From NCBI GenBank assembly GCA_003314535.1, contig POSG01000007.1, positions 84,090 to 148,089 of the forward strand: a stretch of DNA of 64,000 nt. The letters run 5' to 3'. Origin of the DNA: Geobacter sp. Lineage in GTDB: Bacteria > Desulfobacterota > Desulfuromonadia > Geobacterales > Geobacteraceae. Below the pieces are notes generated by a model. The model ran no database searches and was not told the DNA's origin. It saw only the letters and a list, made by a program, of their open reading frames with translations. Below, in pieces: positions 25,124 to 33,846 of this stretch (position 1 is its first letter; the number at the start of each line of letters is the position of its first letter). The position numbers and the translations under genes are program-made.

Positions 25124-25946
25124 CTTTCACACCGCCAGCTTCATCGAGATCACAGACATTCATGGATTCTACCTCGTCCCTGAGCTCGGTTATGACTGGA
25201 TTCTCGCCGCACAAGGGGCAGCGCTTCTGTCTTGAAAGGGGCGAAATGTAGAAATCCATATCTTCAGCGTCATAAACCAGGAGCCTTCCCGTAAGCAACT
25301 TTCCCACACCCAACAGATACTTGATCGCCTCAGTGGCCTGAATGGTTCCGATAACCCCCGGCAGCACCCCGAGCACCCCTGCCTGCGAACAGGTGGGAAT
25401 GGCGCCCGGCGGTGGAGGCGAGGGAAATATGCAACGGTAGCATGGCGACTGTCCCGGCAGTATGGTCATGGTCTGGCCGATGAAATGCAGGATTCCGGCA
25501 TGGGAAAACGGTTTTCCGGCCATTACGCAGGCATCGTTGATCAGGAACTTGGAGGCAAAGTTGTCGGTGCCGTCGATGACGAAGTCATACTCCTTGATAA
25601 GCTTCATGATGGAATCTGCGTTTATCCATGAGTGATAGGTGACGACATGAACATCCGGATTGATGGCCTCCATCTTTTCCCTGGCGGATTGCACTTTCGG
25701 CTTGCCCACGTCGGGGGTCTGGTGGATTACCTGCCGCTGGAGGTTGGAAATCTCCACCACGTCGGCGTCAGCGATCCCGACCATGCCGACTCCGGATGCA
25801 GCCAGGTAAAGAGCGGCAGGGGAACCGAGCGCTCCCGCGCCGATGATCAGCACTTTCCCGTTCAGCAGCCTTTTCTGACCCTTGCCCCCCACTTCCTTGA
25901 GGATGATATGGCGGGAATACCGTTCGATCTGTTCCTCGGTAAACAT
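25116..25946 (-). CDS. ThiF/MoeB/HesA-type E1-like adenylyltransferase
   Basis: A 276-residue E1-like enzyme that adenylates the C-terminus of ubiquitin-fold sulfur carriers. The nucleotide loop is VLIIGAGALGSPAALYLAASG, followed by DADVVEISNLQRQVIH; catalytic-side residues lie in TDNFASKFLINDAC, and zinc cysteines in CYRC and CPLCGEN. The cysteine in TCSQAGVLGVLPGVIG may be the sulfur-relay residue. It is the first gene of the four-gene operon, with AGGAGG before its ATG. It usually partners a ThiS/MoaD/CysO protein, which must be encoded elsewhere. Confidence 0.92.
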   Translation of the reverse strand: MFTEEQIERYSRHIILKEVGGKGQKRLLNGKVLIIGAGALGSPAALYLAASGVGMVGIADADVVEISNLQRQVIHQTPDVGKPKVQSAREKMEAINPDVHVVTYHSWINADSIMKLIKEYDFVIDGTDNFASKFLINDACVMAGKPFSHAGILHFIGQTMTILPGQSPCYRCIFPSPPPPGAIPTCSQAGVLGVLPGVIGTIQATEAIKYLLGVGKLLTGRLLVYDAEDMDFYISPLSRQKRCPLCGENPVITELRDEVESMNVCDLDEAGGVKGA

Positions 25947-26301
25947 GCGTACCTCCTCCCGGCGTTGAGGATTTCATCTTTCGCTTTTTTTGAAGTACTA
26001 TTATTTACCATTATTGTCAAGTTAAATGCTCTCACAAATCAAGTTATTTAGTATTTTATAAATCCCATTGCATTTAGCGGGCATTCGGTATTATAGGATT
26101 TCTCTATACCAACGTTTTTAAAAAAACCGATATTACGGATATTTATGTCCATTATGTTGACACAAAGCCTATATAATAATTTGACAAATTTACTATGGTA
26201 TGTTATCTGGTAGTCAACAGTTCGGGAAGCTTGGGATAACTGAAAGGCGCGATGCGATTTGGAGCAGATTACTACCTGGAGACGGGAGGAGAGCAAAATC
26301 A
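25947..26301. other. AT-rich divergent promoter region
   Basis: No gene seen. This AT-rich gap separates the E1-like operon (minus) from the second desulfurase (plus). A possible sigma-70 site for the latter is TTGACA at 26181-26186 with a poor -10 (TATCTG) 17 bases later. No clear operator is visible. Confidence 0.4.
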
Positions 26302-27495
26302 ATGAACGATCTGGTGTACCTGGACAACAACGCGACGACCGCTGTTCACCCGGAAGTGCTCGAAGAGATGCTGCCTTTCTTCCGCGACAGGTTCGGCAAC
26401 CCTTCCAGTACACATTGGGCCGGCCGGAGGGCAAAGTCGGCAATAGATGAAGCCCGGGGAAAAGTCGCACGCCTGGTGAACTGCGACCCGTCCGAGGTGG
26501 TGTTCACCTCCTGCGCCACCGAATCCAACAACACTGCCATCAAGGGGATCGCCGCTGCCCGCCGCTCCAGGGGCAACCATGTCATCGCCACGACTGTCGA
26601 GCACCCGTCGGTCCTGACACCCTGTCTCTCCCTTGAAAACCAAGGGTACGATGTCACCTGCCTCGACGTGGACGAAGAGGGAATGCTCGACCTGGAAGTC
26701 CTCGAAACTGCCATTACCGACCGTACAATCCTCATTTCGGTCATGTTTGCCAATAACGAGACCGGCACCATTTTCCCCATAAGAAAGATCGGCGAAATCG
26801 CAGAGCGTCACGGAATCTGCTTTCACTGCGACGCGGTGCAGGCGGTGGGCAAGATCCCCGTGGACATCCGGGAGTCACGGATCAGCCTGATGTCCATCTC
26901 CGGGCACAAGCTTTCCGCCCCTCTGGGCATCGGAGCGCTCATTATCAGGAAGGGCGTCAGGCTGTCCCCACTGTTCCATGGAGGACACCAGGAGAAAAAC
27001 CTGAGGGCAGGAACCGAAAACGTGGCCGGCATTGTTGGTCTCGGAAAGGCATGTGAAATCGCCCTGAATACCATGGATGGCGAATCCCGGCGACTCAGGG
27101 CGCTCCGTGACCGGCTGGAGCGTGGCATCATGGAGACAATCCCGGATTCCAGGCTCAACGGCCACCCGGTTCTGCGTCTCCCAAACACGGCAAACTTTTC
27201 ATTTCTCAACGTGGAATCGGCCGCTCTCCTTGCAGCCCTCGATCAAGAGGGAATCGCCGTTTCCTCCGGATCCGCGTGCAGCTCGGGAGCACTGAAGGCT
27301 TCCCATGTGCTCAAGGCCACGGGCAGCCCGGATGGAACCACAGTGGGAACCATCAGATTTTCACTGGGAAGAGAAAATACCGACGCTGACGTGGACTGCG
27401 TGCTTGAAGTCCTGCCGGACCTGGTTGGCAGACTGCGTAAGCATGAAGTCCGAAACGCCTCTCTCTGCAATCTTGCCCGGGCAGGGAAACAATAA
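26302..27495 (+). CDS. NifS-like cysteine desulfurase, copy 2
   Basis: A 397-residue paralogue of the enzyme at 21848-23011, differing by about four residues in ten. It has YLDNNATTAVH, the PLP contacts in FHCDAVQAVGK, the PLP lysine in SGHKLSAPLG and an active-site loop GSACSSGALKASHVLK. The standard His before CDAVQ is present here but is Val in copy 1. GGGAGGAG precedes ATG 26302. It is divergent from the E1/JAMM/TusA/cysK operon and is the obvious sulfur donor for it; because the window also encodes selenoproteins, selenium delivery is another possibility. Confidence 0.93.
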   Translation: MNDLVYLDNNATTAVHPEVLEEMLPFFRDRFGNPSSTHWAGRRAKSAIDEARGKVARLVNCDPSEVVFTSCATESNNTAIKGIAAARRSRGNHVIATTVEHPSVLTPCLSLENQGYDVTCLDVDEEGMLDLEVLETAITDRTILISVMFANNETGTIFPIRKIGEIAERHGICFHCDAVQAVGKIPVDIRESRISLMSISGHKLSAPLGIGALIIRKGVRLSPLFHGGHQEKNLRAGTENVAGIVGLGKACEIALNTMDGESRRLRALRDRLERGIMETIPDSRLNGHPVLRLPNTANFSFLNVESAALLAALDQEGIAVSSGSACSSGALKASHVLKATGSPDGTTVGTIRFSLGRENTDADVDCVLEVLPDLVGRLRKHEVRNASLCNLARAGKQ

Positions 27496-27556
27496 ATGCC
27501 GGGCATGTTTTTCGTACATGGCTGCTTTTCGGTTTTGTCCGCCGGAAATTCCCGCT

Positions 27557-28204
27557 TCAGTGCATGGGGCACTCACAAAACCTGCCAAGCTCCACGTATT
27601 TCAGAACCAGATCAACGCATTTGTCAATTTCAAGCCTGCCTGTATCCAGGGTCAGATCGTACTGTGTCAAATCATTCCAATCACTGCCGGTAAAAACATA
27701 AATGTATTGCGACCTCTCGCGATCGCTTTTATGAATCATTCTTTCAGCCACATCCTCTGTTACCTTGTACAGCTCTTGCATACGACGTTTCCTGAAAGCC
27801 GTATCCGCATGGAGAAACACGCTTACATGGTTCGGATGATCACAGAGTATCTGCGAAGCGCATCTCCCTATGATCACGGCAGAACCTTCTTTTGCGATTG
27901 TCTTTATGATTTTCGATTCAGCATGGAACAATTGCCGGTCTGTTGGCGCGACAATTGGCGGAGTGTATGTTTCCGGAACAACAAACGCGAATGATTCGAG
28001 GAATGATTGCCAAAATGAATGAACTTTTTCTTCGCGCGCCTCCAGAACGTCTTCCAAAGCCGAAAGCTGCTCGGCCGCCTTGCAGATGATTTCACGGTCC
28101 GCGTAGAACAGGCCCGACCTTTTTGCCAGCATCTGCCCGACATATGCTCCCCCGCTTCCCAACTGCCGGCTGATCGTGATTACCAGCGGTGATGTCACTG
28201 TCAT
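27557..28204 (-). CDS. Cytidylate kinase-like protein
   Basis: A 215-residue P-loop kinase of the cytidylate-kinase-like (AAA_26) family. The nucleotide loop is degenerate: ITISRQLGSGGAYVGQMLAKR, as is usual for this family, followed by FYADREIICKAAEQL. A LID-like region lies in DTAFRKRRMQELYKVTEDVAERMIHKSDRERSQYI. These proteins are common in anaerobes, often beside transporters, and their substrate is unknown. It lies 21 bases downstream of the MFS gene on the same strand and may be the last gene of that operon. Confidence 0.82.
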   Translation of the reverse strand: MTVTSPLVITISRQLGSGGAYVGQMLAKRSGLFYADREIICKAAEQLSALEDVLEAREEKVHSFWQSFLESFAFVVPETYTPPIVAPTDRQLFHAESKIIKTIAKEGSAVIIGRCASQILCDHPNHVSVFLHADTAFRKRRMQELYKVTEDVAERMIHKSDRERSQYIYVFTGSDWNDLTQYDLTLDTGRLEIDKCVDLVLKYVELGRFCECPMH

Positions 28205-28225
28205 TTCCGCCCTCTCATGTCATTC

Positions 28226-29764
28226 TTAATGTCCTGCCCTGGTTGGATCCACTGCTCGCTGTTGTTTGGGCGCCAGGCAGATGGACACCGACGCAACGAG
28301 AAATATCAATCCGATGTCGACCATCAATTCATTCGTCGCCAGCATGAGGCTCTGGTTCGAAACCAGCACTTCCAGGAGTCCCCGCCCCAGGTCGCGGGGC
28401 AAGCCTGACCCGTCCAACGACTGAACCGCATAGCCTCCCACGATGCCCGCAAGTTCTTCATGGGCATGGATCGACTTGTTCTGCCAGGCAGTCGCCACCA
28501 TGGACGTGGCAAAGCCGCCCGAAATGGTGCGGATGAAGTTCATGAGCCCCGATGCGGAGGCAGTTTCGCTTTCATCGACCGCCCCCATTGACACCCCGAC
28601 CAACGGTATGAAAAAGAGGGGGAACCCGACGCCCATGAAGAACAGCGGTATGCTGATCTGCCAGTAGGTCATGTCAGGAGTTGCAACCGAACGCCACAGG
28701 GTGATCACTCCCAATACGGTTACGCCGGAAAAAATCAGCCGACGTGAATCGAAGCGCTCGGCAAGCGAGGCGATGACCGGTGCGCAAAAGGGCGAAAGCA
28801 GCCCGCCCCAGGCAACCACCATCCCGGCCCAGGTGGCGGTATAGCCCATGTTGTACTGCAGCCACAGCGGCGTGAGGACATTGACCCCGAAGAAGGCGCC
28901 GAAAGCAAGCGCCATCACCACCATGCACGCCGAAAAACCACGGTGGCGGAAGACGCGCAGGTCGACAATCGGGTGCTTCTCGGTCAGCTCCCAGATGAGG
29001 AACGCTGCAAAGCCGACAGTCGCCACCAGAGTCAGTACGCAGATCTTGGTGGAAGCAAACCAGTCGAGATCCTTTCCTTCGTCCAGCATGACCTGCAGGG
29101 CGCCCACCCAGACAACCAGCAAAATCATGCCCACCAGGTCCACGGGGTTTTTCTCAAGCGGCAGTTCGTAGCGCTTCAGCATTATCATGCTTATCCAGCC
29201 GATGACCAGCGCCATGGGCACATTGATGTAGAAGACCCACGACCAGTTGTACTGGTCCGCGAGCCAGCCACCCAGCACCGGGCCGATAACGGGCGCAAGC
29301 ATGGTCGTCATTGCCCACAGCCCCATGGCCTGCATGGTTTTTTCTTTGGGGAAAATCCTCAGCAGCAGGGTTTGCGACAGCGCCATCAGCGGTCCGCCTG
29401 ACATTCCCTGGAAGACGCGCATCAGGACCAGCATGGGCAGGGAGGTTGACAGACCGCAGAAAAGCGAAAATACTCCGAAAAATACGACCGACAGCCCGAA
29501 GACCCGGACCGCCCCGAAGCGCGCGGACAGCCAGCCGGTAAGGGGAACGGTAATGGCCTCCGCAACCGCATAGGCGGTGATGATCCAGGTCCCCTGGTTC
29601 CCGCCTGCGCCAAGTCCGCCCGCCATGTTCGGCACCGTGACATTGGCGATGGTCATGTTGAGGACGGCCAGGAAATTGGCCAGTGCCAGGAGCAGCGCCG
29701 CAAGGGCGAGCATCCCGCCGCGCAGGGGCGACTGTCCGTTGTGAGCCGGGGCATGTTCCTTCAT
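28226..29764 (-). CDS. emrB: DHA2-family multidrug MFS transporter (EmrB-like)
   Basis: A 512-residue inner-membrane drug-proton antiporter with 14 predicted helices. Visible motifs: LDxT-type loop LAVLNMTIANVTVPNMAGGL in helix 1, GWLSARFGAVRVF (motif A) and the motif C-like GPVLGGWLADQYNWSWVFYINVP. The long hydrophobic C-terminal helices and a periplasmic Ala/Gly loop fit EmrB. It is followed by the kinase-like gene and preceded (15 bases) by the membrane-fusion gene, so EmrB, EmrA and the outer-membrane factor form a complete tripartite pump. Regulation is probably by the adjacent TetR. Confidence 0.93.
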   Translation of the reverse strand: MKEHAPAHNGQSPLRGGMLALAALLLALANFLAVLNMTIANVTVPNMAGGLGAGGNQGTWIITAYAVAEAITVPLTGWLSARFGAVRVFGLSVVFFGVFSLFCGLSTSLPMLVLMRVFQGMSGGPLMALSQTLLLRIFPKEKTMQAMGLWAMTTMLAPVIGPVLGGWLADQYNWSWVFYINVPMALVIGWISMIMLKRYELPLEKNPVDLVGMILLVVWVGALQVMLDEGKDLDWFASTKICVLTLVATVGFAAFLIWELTEKHPIVDLRVFRHRGFSACMVVMALAFGAFFGVNVLTPLWLQYNMGYTATWAGMVVAWGGLLSPFCAPVIASLAERFDSRRLIFSGVTVLGVITLWRSVATPDMTYWQISIPLFFMGVGFPLFFIPLVGVSMGAVDESETASASGLMNFIRTISGGFATSMVATAWQNKSIHAHEELAGIVGGYAVQSLDGSGLPRDLGRGLLEVLVSNQSLMLATNELMVDIGLIFLVASVSICLAPKQQRAVDPTRAGH

Positions 29765-29778
29765 TGCGCCGCCCACCC

Positions 29779-30729
29779 TTATTGCCTAGCGCTTCGCACG
29801 TCAATGGTCGTCGACATCGAAAGGCCGACCCGCAAGGGATGCTTGTCCAGCTCGTCAGGTTGCAGCCGGACGCGAACCGGCAGCCTCTGCACGACCTTGA
29901 TCCAGTTGCCGGTCGCGTTCTGGGCAGGGATCAGGGCGAATGCGGAACCGGTCCCCCCGGAAAAGCCGTCGACGACGCCATGGTAGACAATGTCGTCGCC
30001 ATACAGGTCCGAAATCAATTTCACTTTTTGACCCGCGCGGACTTTCTTCAGCTCCACTTCCTTGAAGTTGGCATTGACGTACATTTCGCGCAAAGGAACT
30101 ACGGACAGGAGAGGAACGCTCGGTTGAACGCGCTGCCCGAGCTGAACCTGGCGGCGTGCTATGACCCCATCGATCGGCGAGCGGATGACTGTCCGTCCGA
30201 AATCGACTTTCGCCTTGTCGTAGCGCGCCTGTGCCAAGGCAACCGTGGCGCGGGACGATGCCAGCGCCGACCGAGCCGATGCATCACTGTTTTTGGCATG
30301 CGTCAGCTCGTCGCCGGAAACCGACCCCGAACCTGCCAAAGCCGCACGACGCTTCAAATCGATTTCGGCACGCTCAAGGTCCGATATCGACGCGGCTATC
30401 TTCGCCTCTGCCCGGGCTTTCTCGGCCTCAGCCTGCTTGAGCGCCAAGCTGGTGTCGGTTGGATCGATGAGCACCAGGACATCGCCCTTCTTTACCCTCT
30501 GGGTGTCGACTACGCTGATTTCTTTCACTGTGCCGTCTATTTCTGCGGTAACCAATGCGATGTCCGCTGCCGTATAGGCGTTTTCGGTCGAGACATAGCG
30601 TGAACCGAAATATTTCCAGTAGAACCAGAATCCAGCCCCGCCGATACAAATGACGACAGCCAGCAGTATGAAGAGCGCCAACCGGCGCTGCTTTGGGTCA
30701 TCCCATCCCAATTTCCTTTTCAACCACAT
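29779..30729 (-). CDS. emrA: Membrane-fusion protein of the efflux pump (EmrA/HlyD)
   Basis: A 316-residue HlyD/EmrA-type periplasmic adaptor. One N-terminal transmembrane anchor (about residues 18-40), then the barrel-sandwich half STENAYTAADIALVTAEIDGTV, a coiled-coil hairpin (AEAEKARAEAKIAASISDLERAEIDLKRRAAL), and the second half with SPIDGVIARRQVQLGQRVQP. The C-terminal beta-barrel ends in MSTTIDVRS. AAGGGAC precedes ATG 30729. It links the MFS pump to the NodT-type outer-membrane factor upstream. Confidence 0.94.
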   Translation of the reverse strand: MWLKRKLGWDDPKQRRLALFILLAVVICIGGAGFWFYWKYFGSRYVSTENAYTAADIALVTAEIDGTVKEISVVDTQRVKKGDVLVLIDPTDTSLALKQAEAEKARAEAKIAASISDLERAEIDLKRRAALAGSGSVSGDELTHAKNSDASARSALASSRATVALAQARYDKAKVDFGRTVIRSPIDGVIARRQVQLGQRVQPSVPLLSVVPLREMYVNANFKEVELKKVRAGQKVKLISDLYGDDIVYHGVVDGFSGGTGSAFALIPAQNATGNWIKVVQRLPVRVRLQPDELDKHPLRVGLSMSTTIDVRSARQ

Positions 30730-30763
30730 GTTCAGTCCCTTTCGTTCAGCTTGCGGATTGACG

Positions 30764-32230
30764 CTATTCCGCTTCGGCGGATTTTTTCCCCTGGTAGCCG
30801 CCCCCCAGCGAGCGGACCAGCGCGACATCCAAAGTCAGCGCCCGCGACTGTATGTCAGTCAGGGCATACTGCGCCCCCAGCATGGCATCCTCGGCCGAAA
30901 GCACGTCGAGATAATCTGACAGCCCCCCCCGGTAACGGAGGGTAGCGATCCGATGCGCCTCATTCGCACGTTCGTACGCATCCGCATGCGCCTTGAGCTG
31001 TCCTCCAAGGTGCTTTCGGCTCGCCGCTGCATCCGCAACCTCACGAAGGGCATTGACCAGCGTCGAGTTGTAGACGGCAACGGCCTGGTCATATTCGGCA
31101 AAATCGCCTTCCAATTGTCCCTGCAGCCGCCTGGTGTTCAGTATGGGGAGCGAAACCGCAGGGCCGACACTGCCGATGATCGATGACGACTTCAGCAGCA
31201 TGTTGAGGCCGAGTGATTGGACCCCGAAAAAAGCCATCAGGTTGATGTTGGGATAAAACTCCGCTTTTCGCTGATCTATGCGCCTTGCAGCCGCTTCGGC
31301 GCGCATCCGTGCGGCGACGATGTCCGGCCGGCGGCCGAGGAGGTCCAGGGCCAGCTCCCGGGGGAGGCCGCGCGGGACAGAAAGGTCGATTTTGGGACGT
31401 TCGATGGACAGCGCCCGATCAGGAACCGCCCCTGTCAACGCGGCTATGGCGTTCTTCTGCAGAGCGATCCTTTCGTCAAGAGCAACGACCGCCGCTTCTG
31501 CTCCCGCGAGCAGTGATTCAACCTGGCGGACGCTGCCCAACGTCTCCAGCCCGTGCCGGTAACGGGAGCGGAAAAGTTCGGCAGTTTTGGCACGAACGTC
31601 CATGGCCGATTTCGCAGTATCGCGGGATTTGTAAGAATGGGCCAGTTCCGCATAGGCCGCTGCCACAGCAGTGGACAAGAGAAGACGGGTGTGCGCAAGT
31701 TCCGCATGCATGGCCTCGACTTCCGTTATGGCCGCGCTCAGCGCGGAGCGGTTCTTGCCCCAGAAATCAAGCTCCCAGTTGAAATCGATCGTCGTGATTC
31801 CGTAATCGTTCCAGCCATGGGGTGTCACTTCCGCAGGAATCAGATAATTGTAGCTTTGCCGTTGCTCGGTGACCGAGGCGTTGAGGTTCATCTGCGGCAG
31901 GAGTACGGCGCCCGCCATCCTGGCCATTGAGCCTGCCTTGCGCAGTCGCGACCGTGCCACGGACAGACTCGGAGAATCCTCGAGAGCCTCTTCGACCAGC
32001 CGGTCAAGCTGCGGGTCGCCGTAAGCGCGCCACCACTCCTCTTTCGGCCACTCTGCCGGAGGCGATTCAAAGGACTGCATGTTTTTCAAGCCGGCGGAAG
32101 ACCTCATCTCCGCCTCCGGCTTGAAACCAGGGATCATTGAGCATCCCTGCAAAACCATCACTGCCATCCCCAGCCATACAAATGCAGGAATTAAATACAG
32201 CCGCACCGTACGGCCATTTCCTCTTTCCAT
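30764..32230 (-). CDS. NodT/OprM-type outer-membrane efflux lipoprotein
   Basis: A 488-residue TolC-family outer-membrane factor. The signal peptide ends in a lipobox (MVLQGCS), so the protein is lipid-anchored. NodT family landmarks include EEWWRAYGDPQLDRLVEEAL near residue 65, two repeats of the alpha-barrel hairpins, and RRPDIVAARMRAEAAARRIDQRKAEFYPNI. It opens the efflux operon (OMF, EmrA, EmrB). Upstream lie a decayed 214-bp element end and a structured repeat, then tetR in the opposite direction, which probably represses it. Confidence 0.93.
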   Translation of the reverse strand: MERGNGRTVRLYLIPAFVWLGMAVMVLQGCSMIPGFKPEAEMRSSAGLKNMQSFESPPAEWPKEEWWRAYGDPQLDRLVEEALEDSPSLSVARSRLRKAGSMARMAGAVLLPQMNLNASVTEQRQSYNYLIPAEVTPHGWNDYGITTIDFNWELDFWGKNRSALSAAITEVEAMHAELAHTRLLLSTAVAAAYAELAHSYKSRDTAKSAMDVRAKTAELFRSRYRHGLETLGSVRQVESLLAGAEAAVVALDERIALQKNAIAALTGAVPDRALSIERPKIDLSVPRGLPRELALDLLGRRPDIVAARMRAEAAARRIDQRKAEFYPNINLMAFFGVQSLGLNMLLKSSSIIGSVGPAVSLPILNTRRLQGQLEGDFAEYDQAVAVYNSTLVNALREVADAAASRKHLGGQLKAHADAYERANEAHRIATLRYRGGLSDYLDVLSAEDAMLGAQYALTDIQSRALTLDVALVRSLGGGYQGKKSAEAE

Positions 32231-32301
32231 CGTCACCGCCCCTTGTCTCAACGTCCAGACGATCAAGTTACGACACACTTCCCAAACGCATTGTTCTATT
32301 T

Positions 32302-32354
32302 GGTTTCCATCCGGAAACGGTCTTAGTGTTTATCCGGGGTTTCAGGATGAACAC
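32302..32354 (+). repeat. Internally deleted 214-bp element
   Basis: GGTTTCCATCCGGAAACG (left terminus) is followed after 18 bases by GGGTTTCAGGATGAACAC (right terminus). The body of the element is missing. It lies in the divergent promoter gap of the efflux operon and tetR. Confidence 0.65.
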
Positions 32355-32470
32355 AATTTGGTTTTTCTATGTGCTAAAATTGATAACTTCTGCTTTGCCC
32401 AACGACCCAGATTGGCTATACCTGAACCCGTGGCTTCTGAACGCCGAGGCGGGCAGAATGCCGGGGCACT

Positions 32471-32524
32471 GCGGAAACAGGGGCATACCGCGCAGGAAAG
32501 GCGTGAAGACGTTACGGATTCAGG
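32471..32524 (+). repeat. Structured 54-bp repeat, copy A (upstream of tetR)
   Basis: About 80% identical to 33250-33304. Contains GAAACAGGGGCATnCCGCGC and ends in ACGGATTCAG. CTGCGG pairs with CCGCGCAG around the AAACAGGGG loop, so it forms a hairpin. Confidence 0.6.
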
Positions 32525-32609
32525 CATATACCAGACGCAGGTTTTATAGCTTGACATTTCCGTCCTGTCAAGGAAAATTAAACCATCCAGTTTAGTTAAA
32601 GGGAACCGC

Positions 32610-33215
32610 ATGAGAAAGAAAACCGACAAAAAGAGGAAATCCATTCTTGATGCTGCCTACGAGCTTTTTCGTGACAACGGCTTCGAAGATACCTCCATGG
32701 CGCAAATCAAGACCAGGGCAGGCTGCTCCAAGCCGACCCTGTACAGCTACTTTGCGTCGAAAGAGGAACTATTTGTCGACTGCATGTTCGAACTGGCGGA
32801 GAATTATCCGGAAGACATCTTCGCAAGCCTCTGGGAACCAGGCCTCGATTTGAGAACCGCCCTGTCGGCACTGGCCGGGAACACCCTTCGGTTGATATGT
32901 TCCCCGGATATGCTGGCAGCGCGTCGCTTGATAATTGCGGAAGCGGAACGTTCGGGAATAGGCAAGCGTTTCCATGAAAAACTCAGCTCGCGACTCGACG
33001 AGATACGGGCCTATCTCGCCAAGGCCATGGATGACGGATACATGCGTCGTGACGATCCGTGGCTGGCCACGACGCACTTCCGTGCGCTCATTGAGTCCGA
33101 AGTCTATGAGCGCTGCCTGCTGGCCGTGTGCGGCAGCCCGCCTGATGACAACGTGATAGGGATTGCTGCAGAACGCGCGGTAAACGCTTTCCTGAGGCTG
33201 TATGCGCCCGAATGA
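32610..33215 (+). CDS. TetR family transcriptional repressor
   Basis: A 201-residue TetR protein. Residues 8-55 form the helix-turn-helix (KRKSILDAAYELFRDNGF, then TRAGCSKPTLYSYFASKEEL), followed by an all-helical ligand/dimer domain with the C-terminal WLATTHFRALIESEVYE stretch typical of the AcrR/TetR_C_33 type. It is divergent from the efflux operon across 380 bases, the common layout for a repressor of a drug pump; the inducer is unknown. A weak ribosome site (AAAGGGAA) precedes ATG. Confidence 0.92.
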   Translation: MRKKTDKKRKSILDAAYELFRDNGFEDTSMAQIKTRAGCSKPTLYSYFASKEELFVDCMFELAENYPEDIFASLWEPGLDLRTALSALAGNTLRLICSPDMLAARRLIIAEAERSGIGKRFHEKLSSRLDEIRAYLAKAMDDGYMRRDDPWLATTHFRALIESEVYERCLLAVCGSPPDDNVIGIAAERAVNAFLRLYAPE

Positions 33216-33243
33216 GATGGTGGAGGTCAGCTCAACCTTGATC

Positions 33244-33304
33244 CGGAATGCAGAAACAGGGGCATTCCGCGCTGACGAAGGCTTGAAGGGGCCACGGATT
33301 CAGC
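33244..33304 (+). repeat. Structured 54-bp repeat, copy B (downstream of tetR)
   Basis: Matches copy A. Here CGGAATGC pairs perfectly with GCATTCCG around AGAAACAGG, and an outer stem joins TGATCCG with CGGATTCA. It fills the gap between the convergent tetR and hpt genes and could serve as a terminator. Confidence 0.6.
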
Positions 33305-33305
33305 T

Positions 33306-33836
33306 TCAACTCTCTTCGTTGACAAACCCGATATAAGGCAAAGCACGATACCTGTCCGCGTAATCCAGCCCATAGCCGACAACCCACAAATCGGGGATAT
33401 CGAAACCCAGGTAATCGATGTGCACGTCCTTTACCAGGCGATCCGGCTTGCGCAGCAACGTGCAGGTCTTCAATGAAGCAGGTTTTCGCGCACCCAGCAT
33501 GTCCAGCAGGTAATGCAGCGTTTGACCGGTATCCACAATATCTTCGATTATCAGGACATGTTTGCCTGTGATGTCTGTTCGGGTGTCCATTATGAGACGC
33601 AGAGTGCCGGGCGTCGTTTTATGCTCATACGAGGATACCGCGATGAACTCGATGCGTCTCGGAATCTTCAGGCGCCTGGACAGATCGGCAAGGAAAATAT
33701 AGCATCCCCTGAGCACGCCGATAAGCACCAATTCCTCTGTTTCAGAATAATCCGCGGAAATCCGGCTCGCCAACTCTCTCACACGTTCCTGTATGATCTC
33801 TTCAGAAAAAAGCACCTCTGGTTCTTTCAGCATCAT
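33306..33836 (-). CDS. hpt: Hypoxanthine phosphoribosyltransferase
   Basis: A 176-residue purine salvage enzyme that makes IMP (and GMP) from hypoxanthine or guanine and PRPP. The PRPP loop is VLIIEDIVDTGQTLHYLLDML, the N-terminal flexible loop is SSYEHKTTPGTLRLIMDT, and the purine-binding end is FDIPDLWVVGYGLDYADRYRALPYIG. It starts ten bases after the adenine deaminase stop and is cotranscribed with it, so deaminated adenine is converted to IMP in one operon. MM at the start leaves two possible ATGs. Confidence 0.96.
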   Translation of the reverse strand: MMLKEPEVLFSEEIIQERVRELASRISADYSETEELVLIGVLRGCYIFLADLSRRLKIPRRIEFIAVSSYEHKTTPGTLRLIMDTRTDITGKHVLIIEDIVDTGQTLHYLLDMLGARKPASLKTCTLLRKPDRLVKDVHIDYLGFDIPDLWVVGYGLDYADRYRALPYIGFVNEES

Positions 33837-33846
33837 CTCATCCTCA

